64,000 bases of DNA from Arthrobacter saudimassiliensis (GCA_900016675.1 LN483070.1:682001-746000); one strand, 5' to 3'. Shown: positions 1 to 9,413, numbered from the stretch's first letter. The notes: generated by a model from the letters alone, not told the origin. Translations and numbers: made by a program.

Positions 1-2
1 CC

Positions 3-173
3 GGCGCGGCGGAACCTGCGGCTGCCTCCGGGGCGGATGAGGAGTGGCACGAGCTCATGGGGGATCTCCGTTTTCTGAAGCAGGCTTGCTGCGGCGGGAC
101 GGGCGGCACTGCGAAAACCCCCGGGCAGCCGCGGCGGCCGAACCACGGGTTTTTCTATGGCTGTAGACGATAA
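3..173 (+). CDS. Possible 3' end of an unidentified gene
   Basis: An open frame enters from the left edge and stops with TAA at 171-173, giving 56 residues. It begins with an acidic/alanine-rich stretch followed by DEEWHELMGDLRFL and a glycine/proline-rich tail. I do not recognise a family. Third-position GC is high only in the first half, so the true coding part may be shorter or this may be noise. Confidence 0.25.
   Translation, partial: GAAEPAAASGADEEWHELMGDLRFLKQACCGGTGGTAKTPGQPRRPNHGFFYGCRR
114..154 (+). terminator. Possible rho-independent terminator
   Basis: A 7-bp stem (114-120 with 147-153, AAAACCC/GGGTTTT) encloses a GC-rich 26-nt segment and ends in a run of five T. It could end the gene entering from the left. 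The rest of the stretch to 350 shows no convincing gene. Confidence 0.35.
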
Positions 174-350
174 CCGGGTGTGGCGGACGTTACAAGAGGT
201 GTTTTCGGGGCCCGGCCGCCCCGGCGGCGCCGCGCCGGCAAGGACTGCGCGCAATGACAAGGGGCGGTCGCCGGGCGACAAGGCCGATCCGCCCCGCACG
301 GCCGAAGCTGGCAGGAGACCGCCTGCCGCCTGCCGAAAGAGGACCGCCCC

Positions 351-2033
351 GTGACCACCCACGCTCCCATCGATCTCATCGTCGTCAACGGCCCCGTCTA
401 CACCAGCGACCCCGCGAACGAGTGGGCCGAAGCCTTCGCCGTCGGCGCCGGCCGGATCCTCGCCGTCGGCACCGAGAGCGAGATCCGCGCGCTCGCCGGA
501 GACGGGACGGAGGTGCTGGACCTGCAGGGCCGGCTGGCGATGCCCGGCCTGGTGGATGTGCACGCACATCTGGGCCTCGGCGGCCGGCAGGCGGCGTTCG
601 AGCTGCCGCTGCTGCCCACCGACAGCACCGAGCAGATCTTCGCCAAGGTGCGGGCGTGGACCGACCGGCTGGAGCCGGGGGAATGGATCATCGGCGGCAT
701 CGTCGGTTCCACGGTGATGGACGACATCACGGTCGCGGACCTGCACGCCCTCGACGCCGCAGCCGCCGGGCACCCGGTGCTGCTGCGGGACGACTCCATG
801 CACAACCGCTGGGTCAACTCCCGCGCGCTGGAGCTGATGGGCGTGGACGCGTCCACCCCGGATCCGGAGGGCGGCACCTACGTGCGCGACGACGCCGGGC
901 AGCTCACCGGCGTCCTGCAGGAGCTGGCCAGCCCGGTCGCCGAGGCGGCCGCCGCGGCGTCGATCGAGGAGACCCCGGAGCGGCACGCCGCCGCGTTCCG
1001 CACCGCCGTCGGCATCCTCAACGGCTACGGCGTCACCGCCGTCCAGGAGGCGGCCACCATGGACTACGCCCTGGAAACCCTGGCCGGCATGGATGAACGG
1101 GGCGAGCTCACCGCCCACGTCGTCGCCTCTATGCCGTCCCGCCCGTTCATCGAGCCCGGCACCACCGGCGCGGACCTGTACGACGTCGGCGCGCGGCACC
1201 GCACCGCGCATCTGCATCCGGACTTCTCCAAGTACGTCCTGGACGGGGTGCCGATGACCCGCACCTCCGCCATGCTCAGCCCCTACCGCTGCAGCCACGC
1301 CGGCCACGATCCGCAGCACACCGGCGAGCCGCTCTGGCAGCTGGAGGACCTGGTCTCCTCCCTGGAGGAGCTGGTGGACCGCGGCCTGCACGCCAAGCTG
1401 CACGCCACCGGCGACGCCGCGGTGCGGATGATCCTCGACGCGGTGGAGCGGGTGCGGGCCAGCCGCGGCGACGGGCCGCTGTTCCAGATCGCGCACGCGG
1501 AGTACGTCAGCGACGCGGACCTGCCCCGGTTCGCGGCCCTGGGCGTGGTCCCGGATGCCTCGCCGTACATCTGGTTCCCCTCCGTGATCCAGGAGAGCAT
1601 CGCAAAGCAGATTCCGGCCGAAACCTTCGACAGGTCCTGGCCGCTGAAGGATCTGTTCGAGGACGGCGCGCTGGTCAGCGGCGGCTCCGACTGGCCCTGC
1701 TCGGCGCCGACGCCGGACCCCTGGACCGGGCTCGAAACCATGATCACCCGCCGCAATCCCGACCCCGCCGTCGAGGGTGAGCTCAACGCCGCGCAGGCGC
1801 TCGACGTCCGGCAGGCGGTGGCCGCCTTCACCCGCAACCCGGCCGCCGCGATGGGCCTGCAGGACACGGTCGGCATGCTGCGCGCTGGCCTGTCGGCGGA
1901 TTTCATCGTGCTGGACCGCAACATCTTCACCATCGATCCCGGGCAGATCCACGACACCCGGGTCCAGCAGACGTACTTCGAGGGCCGGCTGGTGCATGAC
2001 GCCGCGGCGCAGCAGGTGCCCGAGCCCGCCTGA
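351..2033 (+). CDS. Amidohydrolase family protein (YtcJ-like)
   Basis: This 560-residue enzyme belongs to the metal-dependent amidohydrolase superfamily, YtcJ/N-substituted formamide deformylase type. The N-terminal beta-sandwich strand (ITSDP-like VYTSDPANEWAEA) is followed by the metal-binding HAH at residues 71-73 (VDVHAHLG). The later KLHATGDAAV and SGGSDWP segments supply the other usual metal ligands. The start is GTG at 351 with an AAAGAGGA site 8 bases upstream. It lies ahead of two regulators and a permease and probably hydrolyses an imported amide or N-acyl compound; the substrate cannot be read from the sequence. Confidence 0.9.
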   Translation: MTTHAPIDLIVVNGPVYTSDPANEWAEAFAVGAGRILAVGTESEIRALAGDGTEVLDLQGRLAMPGLVDVHAHLGLGGRQAAFELPLLPTDSTEQIFAKVRAWTDRLEPGEWIIGGIVGSTVMDDITVADLHALDAAAAGHPVLLRDDSMHNRWVNSRALELMGVDASTPDPEGGTYVRDDAGQLTGVLQELASPVAEAAAAASIEETPERHAAAFRTAVGILNGYGVTAVQEAATMDYALETLAGMDERGELTAHVVASMPSRPFIEPGTTGADLYDVGARHRTAHLHPDFSKYVLDGVPMTRTSAMLSPYRCSHAGHDPQHTGEPLWQLEDLVSSLEELVDRGLHAKLHATGDAAVRMILDAVERVRASRGDGPLFQIAHAEYVSDADLPRFAALGVVPDASPYIWFPSVIQESIAKQIPAETFDRSWPLKDLFEDGALVSGGSDWPCSAPTPDPWTGLETMITRRNPDPAVEGELNAAQALDVRQAVAAFTRNPAAAMGLQDTVGMLRAGLSADFIVLDRNIFTIDPGQIHDTRVQQTYFEGRLVHDAAAQQVPEPA

Positions 2034-2125
2034 CCGGGCCCTTCGGGGCAGCGCCGCTGCCGGGCTGCGGGATCGCTACGATGTCCGGGGACCTCCGGCC
2101 GTCCGGGCCGGGCCGGAAAGGGAGC

Positions 2126-2716
2126 ATGCCCAAGATCGTCGACCACGAACGCCGGCGCGCGGAAATCGCCGAGACCACCTGGCGGATCATCGCCAGGCGC
2201 GGGCTCGACGGTGCCACCCTGCGTGAGGTGGCGGCCGACGCCGGCTACGCCAACGGAGCGATCAAGCCGTACTTTCCGAGCAAGGCGAGCCTGATGGAGG
2301 CCACCTTCCGGCACGTCTTCGGCCGCACCAACGCCCGCATCGCCGAAGCCACCGCCGGGCTGGACGGCTTCGCGGCCCTGCGCGCCTTCAGCCTGGAGGT
2401 GCTGCCGCTGGACGCGGACCGGCTGGACGAGGCACGGGTGGTGGTGGCGTTCTGGCAGCAGGCGCTGCACCATCCGGCCCAGGCGGAGGTCAACGACTCG
2501 GCGATGCGCCAGTGGCGGGAGCGCATCCGGGGCTGGCTGCAGGAGGCCCGACGGCGCGGCCTGGCCGCCGACCGGCCGCCCCTGGAGCCGGCGGCGGAGA
2601 CCGTGCTGACCTACCTGCTCGGCGCGCAGATCGCCGCCGTACTGCACCCGGACTTCAACTCGCCGGAGCAGCTGATCAGCCAGCTCGACGCCCAGCTGGA
2701 GCTGCTGCGCGGGTAG
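2126..2716 (+). CDS. TetR-family transcriptional regulator
   Basis: A 196-residue repressor with an N-terminal TetR helix-turn-helix (ATLREVAADAGYANGAIKPYFPSKASLMEA, residues about 32-62) and a helical ligand-binding domain of the BetI-like C-terminal type. ATG at 2126 is preferred over the upstream ATG at 2081 because AAGGGAG lies 5-6 bases before it. It follows the amidohydrolase by about 90 bases and precedes an AraC regulator. It probably responds to the local substrate, but its targets are unknown. Confidence 0.88.
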   Translation: MPKIVDHERRRAEIAETTWRIIARRGLDGATLREVAADAGYANGAIKPYFPSKASLMEATFRHVFGRTNARIAEATAGLDGFAALRAFSLEVLPLDADRLDEARVVVAFWQQALHHPAQAEVNDSAMRQWRERIRGWLQEARRRGLAADRPPLEPAAETVLTYLLGAQIAAVLHPDFNSPEQLISQLDAQLELLRG

Positions 2717-2848
2717 CGCCGGAGGACGGGCCGCGGCCGGCCGCCGGGACATGAAGTTCACCAACGGGAGAAAATCTTCGACAAGGACGAAACAAGAGCG
2801 TAGATTGCCCCTCATGTGAGCCACGCCACCGGCGGCGGAAGGAGGAGC

Positions 2849-3820
2849 ATGAGCATCACGGCATCCCAGCCGGCAGCGCCTGCCGCCGCACCCGTGCAGC
2901 GCGCCGCGACCTTCGCCGAATGGCAGCGCCTGGTCTCCGATTCCTTCGTTCCGCTGGCCGCCTCGCCGGCGCACGGCGGACGGCCCGACGGCGCGTTCGG
3001 CGGGCAGCTGCTCGGCCGCCGGCTGCGGGAGCTGGCCATCGTCCGGGTGGATGCCCAGGCCCATACCGTCGAACGCACCGCCGCCATGGCCGCCGCCGCC
3101 GAGCAGGGCTACTACAAGCTCAGCCTGCAGATGAGCGGCCGCGGGGTCCTGGTCCAGGGCGGCCGGGAGACCGTGCTCGATGCCGGCGACCTGGCCATCT
3201 ATGACACCCAGCAGCCCTACACGCTTCAGTTTCCGGGAGAGATGACCAGCCTGGTCCTGATGTTCCCCAAGCAGCTGCTGAACCTGGCCGCCGAGGACCT
3301 GGCCGAGCTGACCGCCGTCCGGCTCGGCGCCGGGCACCGGCTGGGGGACGCTGTCGTGCCGTTCCTGACCCAGATCGCCGGCCTGCTGCCGGACCTGGAC
3401 GGGCCCATCGGGCACCGGCTGGCCATGAACACCGTGGACCTGCTGGCCACCATGCTGGCCGCCGAGGCCTACGCCGGCCCGGAAAGCGCCGGCCATGAGC
3501 GGATGCTGCGCCGCATCAAGCACTTCATTGACGGGCAGCTGGCCAACCCCGAACTCTCACCCGGCTACATCGCGGCCGCGCACTACATCTCCACCCGCAG
3601 CCTGCACAAGCTCTTCGAGGACAGCGGCACCACGGTCGCGGCCTGGATCCGGGAACGGCGGCTCGACGGCGCGCGCCGCGACCTGGCCGACCCGCTCCAG
3701 GCCGAGGTGCCCGTGGCGGCCATCGGCGCCCGCTGGGGACTGCCGGATCCGGCGCACTTCAGCCGCGCGTTCCGCAGCGCGTACGGCTGCCCGCCCTCGG
3801 CCTACCGGCTGCGGCGGTAG
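2849..3820 (+). CDS. AraC-family regulator, FeaR-like
   Basis: A 323-residue activator with an N-terminal AraC-binding (cupin-like) domain and a C-terminal double HTH (SPGYIAAAHYISTRSLHKLFE, then HFSRAFRSAYGCPPSAYR). The architecture matches regulators of aromatic amine or aldehyde catabolism such as FeaR. ATG at 2849 is chosen because GGAAGGAGGA ends 3 bases before it; an upstream GTG at 2816 lacks a site. It is the best candidate to bind the spaced motif repeated upstream of the permease (3954) and the aldehyde dehydrogenase (6182). Confidence 0.88.
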   Translation: MSITASQPAAPAAAPVQRAATFAEWQRLVSDSFVPLAASPAHGGRPDGAFGGQLLGRRLRELAIVRVDAQAHTVERTAAMAAAAEQGYYKLSLQMSGRGVLVQGGRETVLDAGDLAIYDTQQPYTLQFPGEMTSLVLMFPKQLLNLAAEDLAELTAVRLGAGHRLGDAVVPFLTQIAGLLPDLDGPIGHRLAMNTVDLLATMLAAEAYAGPESAGHERMLRRIKHFIDGQLANPELSPGYIAAAHYISTRSLHKLFEDSGTTVAAWIRERRLDGARRDLADPLQAEVPVAAIGARWGLPDPAHFSRAFRSAYGCPPSAYRLRR

Positions 3821-3953
3821 GAACCGCGGTGGCCGGCTCGCGCTGCCGGTTTGCGCCGGGGCTGCCGGCGCGCAACGGCAGCAGCCGGTCAAAGCGGCAG
3901 CCACTGCGGGCCCTTCCCCCCATGGGCCTGCGCCCGGCGACAACAACAGCACG

Positions 3954-3992
3954 CGCAAAGCCAAGCTGCACCAATGTGGTGCAGGACACAGT
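3954..3992 (+). promoter_or_regulatory. Probable AraC-type operator/promoter of the permease gene
   Basis: CGCAAAGCCAA (3954-3964), exactly 22 bases, then CACAGT (3987-3992). The same arrangement is found at 6182-6220. Inside it is a 17-bp palindrome at 3967-3983 (TGCACCA-ATG-TGGTGCA). CACAGT may serve as the -10 element, which would put the AAGCCAA block near -35, where AraC activators usually bind. Confidence 0.5.
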
Positions 3993-4036
3993 AAGGGTGA
4001 ACATCCCCCACTGTTCCCGTCCACCAGGAGGCTCCC

Positions 4037-5554
4037 ATGGGCACCACCCTTCCGCCGCGCGGTTCCGACGCCGGCACCGGCCTGGGGCAGCGCCGCCTCG
4101 GCGTTCCGGCCCTCGTGTTCATGATCATCGCCGCCTCGGCGCCGCTGACCGTCGTCGCCGGCGGCGTCACCAGCAACTACGCGGTCACCGGCCTGCTCGG
4201 CATCCCGCTGTCCTTCCTGGTGCTGGGCGCGGTGCTTGTGCTCTTCTCCGTGGGCTATTCCGCGATGAGCCGGCACGTGCACAACGCGGGCGCCTTCTAC
4301 GCCTACATCGCCCGCGGCCTCGGCCGCCCGGCCGGCGTCGGCGCCGCCTGGATCGCCCTGACGGCCTACAACGCCATGCAGATCGGCATCTACGGGATGT
4401 TCGGCTTCGCCCTCAGTTCCTTCCTCGGCGGCGTGACCGGATCCGATGTGCCGTGGTGGGCGTGCGCGCTCGCGGCCTGGCTCATCGTCGGGCTGCTCGG
4501 CGTGAACAAGGTGGACCTCTCCGCCAAGGTGCTGGGCGTGCTCGTGGCCCTCGAATTCCTCGTGGTCATCGTGTACGACGTCGCTGCGCTCGGTGCCGCT
4601 CCCGAGGGCCTGAGCACACAGTCGCTGATGCCGGGCAGCCTCTTCGGGGCCGGCGTCGGCGCCGCGCTGGCGTTCAGCATCGCCGCGTTCATGGGCTTCG
4701 AATCGGGCGCCATCTACAACGAGGAGGTGAAGGATCCGCGCACCACCGCCCGCCGCGCCACCTTCATCGCCGTCGGCGTCATCGCGGTCTTTTACGCCTT
4801 CTCGGCCTGGGCCATGGCGGTGGGCGAAGGCGACGGCGCGGTGATCGGCCGGTCGGCGGAACTCGGCCCCGACCTGGTCTTCCTCTTCCTGGCCGAGCGG
4901 GCGCCGCAGTGGTTCGTGGACCTGTGCTCGCTGCTGTTCGTCACCAGCCTGCTCGCGGCGCTGGCCGCGTTCCACAACGTCGTGGCCCGCTACGTGTTCT
5001 CGCTCGGCCGCGAGGGCGTGCTGCCCCGCGCACTGGCGGCCACCAGCCGCCGCACCCAGGCGCCGGTGGCCGGCTCGCTGGCGCAGTCCGCCGTCGCGCT
5101 GGTGCTGCTGATCGTCTTCGCCGTTGCCGGCAGCGGCCATGAGTACGGGCCGCTGTTCCCGGTGCTGACCCTGTTCACCTGGCTGACCAACATGGGCGCC
5201 TTCGGGCTGGTGCTGCTGATGGCGCTGACCTCCTTCGCGGTGATCGGCTACCTGCGCCGGCACCGCACCGAGTACGGCGCCTGGACAAGGATCGTCGCCC
5301 CGGGGCTGGCCGGCGTCGCCCTGGCCGGGCTGTTCGGGCTGATCGTGATCAACTTCGACGTGCTGATCGGCCTGGCCGAAGCCAGCGCGCTGTCCTGGTT
5401 GCTGCCGCTCATCGTGGTGCTGCCCGGAGTCCTCGGCGTGGGCCAGGCGCTGGCGCTGCGGCGCTCCCGTCCCGCCGTCTACGCCGGCATCGGCGGCGGC
5501 GGCGACCCCGACGGGCCGCTTCCGGCTCCGGCGGAGCCTCAGGTGACGGCGTAG
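4037..5554 (+). CDS. APC-family amino acid/amine permease
   Basis: A 505-residue integral membrane protein of the amino acid-polyamine-organocation superfamily with about 12 hydrophobic segments. The N-terminal LGVPALVFMIIAASAPLTVVAGG and the TM6-like FMGFESGAIYNEEVKDPRTT are typical of the family. AGGAGG lies 6 bases before the ATG. Its last 16 bases overlap the convergent reductase gene. With its shared promoter motif it is likely the uptake system for the substrate handled by the aldehyde dehydrogenase and GMC enzymes. Confidence 0.92.
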   Translation: MGTTLPPRGSDAGTGLGQRRLGVPALVFMIIAASAPLTVVAGGVTSNYAVTGLLGIPLSFLVLGAVLVLFSVGYSAMSRHVHNAGAFYAYIARGLGRPAGVGAAWIALTAYNAMQIGIYGMFGFALSSFLGGVTGSDVPWWACALAAWLIVGLLGVNKVDLSAKVLGVLVALEFLVVIVYDVAALGAAPEGLSTQSLMPGSLFGAGVGAALAFSIAAFMGFESGAIYNEEVKDPRTTARRATFIAVGVIAVFYAFSAWAMAVGEGDGAVIGRSAELGPDLVFLFLAERAPQWFVDLCSLLFVTSLLAALAAFHNVVARYVFSLGREGVLPRALAATSRRTQAPVAGSLAQSAVALVLLIVFAVAGSGHEYGPLFPVLTLFTWLTNMGAFGLVLLMALTSFAVIGYLRRHRTEYGAWTRIVAPGLAGVALAGLFGLIVINFDVLIGLAEASALSWLLPLIVVLPGVLGVGQALALRRSRPAVYAGIGGGGDPDGPLPAPAEPQVTA

Positions 5555-6090
5555 CGGACCCGCACCGCGCCGTTCGCGAACCGCCGCTCCTCCAGCAGCC
5601 GCAGCTGCAGCCGGAGGCCGCGGGGCAGCGCGGGGGTGCCGCCGCCGACAACCACCGGATAGATCAGCAGCGAGACCACGTCCACCACGCCCAGGCGCAG
5701 GGCCTCGGCCGCCAGGCCCGGCCCGCCGATGGTCGCGTCACCGGCCGCCTTGGCCCGCTCCGCCGCCGCCCGGGTGAAGGCCGGCTCAATGCGGGTGCGC
5801 CGGGTCAGCGGCTCGTCGAGGGTGGTGGAAAAGACCACCTTCTCGGCCGGGGCCCAGGCCGCGGCGAAGCGGGCCGACGCCGGGGAGAGCTCCGCCAGGG
5901 CCGGATCCGTTTCCCAGACGGCCATCGTTTCGTACATCGCCCGCCCGTAGAGGAACGTCCGCGCCGCAGCGACGTCGGCGGTGTACGCCTCCGTCGTCTC
6001 CTCCAGGTCATCGCTGAAGTCGAAGTTCCCCTCGGCGTCGGCGCTGAAGCCGTCCAGCGAGCAGTTGATCAGGTACGTCAGCTCTCCCAT
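5539..6090 (-). CDS. Dihydrofolate reductase-like (RibD C-terminal) protein
   Basis: A 183-residue protein of the RibD C-terminal/dihydrofolate-reductase-like family. It begins LTYLINCSLDGFSA and carries the family segments YGRAMYETM, VVFSTTL and IGGPGLAAEALRLGVVD, followed by a conserved PVVVGGGTP. Such proteins bind NADPH; their substrates are mostly unknown. It runs against the permease with a 16-base tail overlap and has only a weak ribosome site, so the start at 6090 is the first reasonable Met. Confidence 0.88.
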   Translation of the reverse strand: MGELTYLINCSLDGFSADAEGNFDFSDDLEETTEAYTADVAAARTFLYGRAMYETMAVWETDPALAELSPASARFAAAWAPAEKVVFSTTLDEPLTRRTRIEPAFTRAAAERAKAAGDATIGGPGLAAEALRLGVVDVVSLLIYPVVVGGGTPALPRGLRLQLRLLEERRFANGAVRVRYAVT

Positions 6091-6181
6091 GGGCCCAGCC
6101 AACCGCGTCCCGCTGCGGCGGGCAAGGGTGCGCGCCGGGACTCCGGGTCCGGACTGTGCACGCAGCGGCAAGCACCGCTCA

Positions 6182-6220
6182 CGCAAAGCCAACCGCACAT
6201 GATGAGACGTGCGCCACAGT
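6182..6220 (+). promoter_or_regulatory. Probable AraC-type operator/promoter of the aldehyde dehydrogenase gene
   Basis: CGCAAAGCCAA (6182-6192), 22 bases, then CACAGT (6215-6220), repeating the layout at 3954-3992. Imperfect inverted GCAC/GTGC halves lie in the gap. The matching spacing at two separate promoters argues for one regulator, probably the FeaR-like protein encoded at 2849. Confidence 0.5.
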
Positions 6221-6264
6221 GGAGGGAGGACACCCCGGCCGATTCCCAGCACAAGGAGAACCCC

Positions 6265-7689
6265 ATGCAGCTCGCCGATTCCACCCTGACCTCCTACACG
6301 GACCTTGTGGCCGCCGTCGCCGCCGAAGGCGGGCGGGACATCCTGGATCCGGCCACCGGCGAGGTGATCGCGGCCGCGCCGGTGCACACCGCCGCGGACC
6401 TGGACGCCGCCGTCGCCGCCGCCCGTGCCGCGCAGCCGGGCTGGGCCGGCCTGGGCCATGCCGAGCGCTCCGCCGTGATGCACCGCGCCGCCGACGCCGT
6501 GGAGGCCTCGTCCGAGGCCCTGGCCGAGCTGCTCTCCCGGGAGCAGGGCAAGCCGCTGAACGGCCCGAACGCCCGCTTCGAGGTCGGCGGGTGCGTGGCC
6601 TGGCTGCGCGCCGCGGCGTCCTTCGAGCTCGAGCCCGAGGTGCTGGTGGACGACGACGGCGGGCGCGCCGAGCTGGTCTACCGCCCGCTCGGTGTGGTGG
6701 GCGCGATCGGGCCGTGGAACTGGCCGATGATGATCAGCGTCTGGCAGCTGGCCCCGTCCCTGCGGATGGGCAACACGGTGGTCATGAAGCCCTCGGAGTA
6801 CACCCCGCTGTCCGTGCTCGCCCTGGCGGCGGTGCTGAACCAGGCGCTGCCCGAGAACGTGCTGCAGGTCGTCTCCGGCGGCCGGGACGTCGGCGAGGCG
6901 CTGTCCGCGCATCCGGACGTCGCGAAGATCATGTTCACCGGCTCCACCGCCACCGGCAAGGCGATCATCCGTTCCTCCGCGGACACGGTGAAGCGCCTGA
7001 CCCTGGAGCTTGGCGGCAACGACGCCGGGATCGTGCTGCCCGACGCCGATCCGGCCGCGATCGCCGAGGACCTGTTCTGGGGCGCGTTCATCAACACCGG
7101 CCAGACCTGCGCGGCGCTGAAGCGGCTCTACGTGCACGAGGACCTGTACGAGGGCGTCGTCGAGGCCCTGGCCAAGGTCGCCGCCGCGATGCCGATGGGC
7201 CGCGGCCTGGACGAGGCCAACGTGCTCGGCCCGCTGCAGAACAAGGCCCAGTACGACATCGTCGCGGACCTGGTCGAGCAGGCCCGCGCCGCCGGGGCCC
7301 GCGTCGTCGTCGGCGGGAACCCGGACCCGGAGCAGCCCGGCTACTTCTACCCGGCCACCCTGGTCGCCGACATCGACAACGACAACCCGCTGGTCGCCCG
7401 CGAACAGTTCGGCCCGGCGTTGCCGATCATCCGCTACTCCGACGTGGACGAGGCGGTGGCCATGGCCAACGGGCTCGAGGTCGGGCTCGGCGCCTCGGTC
7501 TGGTCCTCGGACAAGGACGCCGCCCGCGAGGTCGCGGCCCGGCTGCAGGCCGGCACCGTGTGGATCAACAAGCACGGCGCGATCGACCCGCGGATACCGT
7601 TCGGCGGCGCGAAGCAGTCCGGCTACGGCCTGGAGTTCGGCGTCGAAGGCCTCAAGCACCTCGGGGCCCCGCAGGTCATCAGCTACTAG
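6265..7689 (+). CDS. NAD(P)-dependent aldehyde dehydrogenase
   Basis: A 474-residue aldehyde dehydrogenase that oxidises an aldehyde to the acid. The general base Glu248 lies in LELGGNDAG and the nucleophile Cys282 in NTGQTCAALKR; the cofactor-binding FTGSTATGK is also present. ATG at 6265 has AAGGAG 6 bases upstream; an in-frame ATG at 6199 lacks one. It is followed after about 150 bases by a GMC oxidoreductase. Together they would turn an alcohol into an acid, like BetB/BetA, although choline is not proven as substrate. Confidence 0.93.
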   Translation: MQLADSTLTSYTDLVAAVAAEGGRDILDPATGEVIAAAPVHTAADLDAAVAAARAAQPGWAGLGHAERSAVMHRAADAVEASSEALAELLSREQGKPLNGPNARFEVGGCVAWLRAAASFELEPEVLVDDDGGRAELVYRPLGVVGAIGPWNWPMMISVWQLAPSLRMGNTVVMKPSEYTPLSVLALAAVLNQALPENVLQVVSGGRDVGEALSAHPDVAKIMFTGSTATGKAIIRSSADTVKRLTLELGGNDAGIVLPDADPAAIAEDLFWGAFINTGQTCAALKRLYVHEDLYEGVVEALAKVAAAMPMGRGLDEANVLGPLQNKAQYDIVADLVEQARAAGARVVVGGNPDPEQPGYFYPATLVADIDNDNPLVAREQFGPALPIIRYSDVDEAVAMANGLEVGLGASVWSSDKDAAREVAARLQAGTVWINKHGAIDPRIPFGGAKQSGYGLEFGVEGLKHLGAPQVISY

Positions 7690-7740
7690 GACACGGTTTC
7701 CGGGCGCCGGCTCCGCGCCGGCGTCTCGGGATCCTCCGCG

Positions 7741-7763
7741 TGCCGGGCGGGCGCCGCCCGGCA
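7741..7763 (+). terminator. Intergenic hairpin in the ALDH-GMC operon
   Basis: A perfect 10-bp stem (TGCCGGGCGG, 7741-7750, with its complement at 7754-7763) around a 3-base loop, not followed by a T run. It may partially terminate or stabilise the upstream transcript. Confidence 0.4.
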
Positions 7764-7838
7764 CGCCGCGGTGCCGGGCCGCCAAACCCCCACCGGCCCG
7801 GCACCGCACCTCCGCACCACCTTGGAAAGGCCCCCCAC

Positions 7839-9398
7839 ATGGAATCCGACTACATCGTCATCGGCGCCGGCTCGGCCGGCTGCGTCATCGCCCGCCGCCT
7901 GCTCGACGCCGGCCACCGCGTCACCGTCCTCGAAGCCGGCGGCGAGGACACGAACCCGATCATCGCCAACGTGCACGAAGCCGGCGGGCTCTGGCACGGG
8001 CCCGAGGACTGGGACTACTACACCGAGGAACAGCCCGGCTGCTCCAACCGGCGGATCCACCTGCCCCGCGGCAAGGTCCTCGGCGGCTCGCACGCCCTGA
8101 ACGCGACCATCTGGGTCCGCGGCGCGAAGCAGGACTACGACACCTGGAACTACCTCGGCTGCCCCGGCTGGGGCTGGGAGGACGTGCTCCCCGTCTTCCG
8201 CGCCATCGAAAACTACGACGGCGGCGCCTCCGAATCCCGCGGCACCGACGGCCCGCTCGACGTCGTCGGCGGCTTCCCGATGAACCCGGTGCAGGAATCC
8301 ATCCTGGCCGGCGCCCAGGAGATGGGCATCAAGCTGAACGAGGACTACAACTCCGGCGACGTCGAAGGCGTCTCCAAGATGCAGCTGAACGTCCGCGACG
8401 GCAAGCGGTTCAACACGTGGCACGCCTACCTGCGCCCGGTCGCCGATTCACCCAACCTCACGCTGCTGACCGGTGCCACCGTGCGCCGCCTGCTGATCGA
8501 GGACGGCGCCGTGACCGGTGCCGAATTCGACCACGAGGGACAGGTGAAGACGCTGCGTGCCGCGGAGACCATCCTGGCCGCCGGCGCGATCGGCTCCCCG
8601 GAGGCGCTGCTGCGCTCCGGCGTCGGGCCCGCGGAGGAACTGCGCGCCGTCGGCGTCGACCCGGTGCTGGACCTGCCCGGCGTCGGCAAGAACCTGCACG
8701 ACCACCTGCTCTCCCCGGTCATCTACACCACCACCGCCAAGCCGGTGCCCGAGTGCGAGGTGGGTGCCGCGGAGACACACCTGTTCTGGAAGTCGAACCC
8801 CGACCTGGCGGTGCCGGACACCCAGCCGATCCACTTCTCGCTGCCGATGTACTTCCTGGATTCGATGACCGGCCCCGACAACGGATTCTCGCTGGTCGCC
8901 GGCATCGTGCGCCCGCTCAGCCGCGGCGAAATCACGCTCTCCGGGCCGGCCCCGGAGGATCCGATCCGGATCGACCTCGGCGCGCTCAGCGAGCAGGCCG
9001 ACGTCGACTCCCTGGTCGCCTCGGTGCGGCAGTGCCGGGAGCTCGGGCGGACCCGGGCGCTGGCCGAATGGGGCCCCGAGGAGGTCTACCCCGGCCCCGA
9101 AGTCTCGGACAGCGACGAGGACCTGGAACAGTACGTCCGCGACACCGCGGTGACCTACCACCACCAGGTCGGCACCTGCAAAATGGGGCTGGACGCGATG
9201 GCCGTGGTGGATCCGCGCACGCTGCGGGTCCGCGGGCTCGACGGCGTCCGCGTCGCCGATGCGTCGATCATGCCGCTGGTGCCCACCGGGAACACGAACG
9301 CGCCGTCGATCATGATTGCCGAGCGCGCCGCGGCCCTGCTGACCGGCGTCGCACCGGGCACGGCCGCAGCAGCAGCGGTGGAGGCGGCAGGCGCCTGA
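7839..9398 (+). CDS. GMC-family FAD-dependent alcohol oxidoreductase
   Basis: A 519-residue glucose-methanol-choline oxidoreductase resembling choline dehydrogenase (BetA). It shows the FAD-binding GAGSAG at the N terminus (residues 8-13), the GMC signatures GKVLGGSHALNATIWVRG and GAIGSPEALLRSGVG, and the C-terminal catalytic YHHQVGTCKMG. GGAAAGG lies about 8 bases before the ATG. It probably oxidises an alcohol to the aldehyde used by the preceding enzyme. Confidence 0.93.
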   Translation: MESDYIVIGAGSAGCVIARRLLDAGHRVTVLEAGGEDTNPIIANVHEAGGLWHGPEDWDYYTEEQPGCSNRRIHLPRGKVLGGSHALNATIWVRGAKQDYDTWNYLGCPGWGWEDVLPVFRAIENYDGGASESRGTDGPLDVVGGFPMNPVQESILAGAQEMGIKLNEDYNSGDVEGVSKMQLNVRDGKRFNTWHAYLRPVADSPNLTLLTGATVRRLLIEDGAVTGAEFDHEGQVKTLRAAETILAAGAIGSPEALLRSGVGPAEELRAVGVDPVLDLPGVGKNLHDHLLSPVIYTTTAKPVPECEVGAAETHLFWKSNPDLAVPDTQPIHFSLPMYFLDSMTGPDNGFSLVAGIVRPLSRGEITLSGPAPEDPIRIDLGALSEQADVDSLVASVRQCRELGRTRALAEWGPEEVYPGPEVSDSDEDLEQYVRDTAVTYHHQVGTCKMGLDAMAVVDPRTLRVRGLDGVRVADASIMPLVPTGNTNAPSIMIAERAAALLTGVAPGTAAAAAVEAAGA

Positions 9399-9413
9399 TG
9401 ACGCCGGGGGTGT

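Noticed and set aside
13-350. Small ORFs on both strands before the amidohydrolase
   Set aside because: No ribosome sites, Arg/Ala-rich shadow composition and no recognisable motif.
6156-7838. Long open frame running into the GMC gene as a possible N-terminal extension of 560 residues
   Set aside because: It is the +1 shadow of the aldehyde dehydrogenase gene; the GMC family start with its FAD motif and ribosome site is at 7839.
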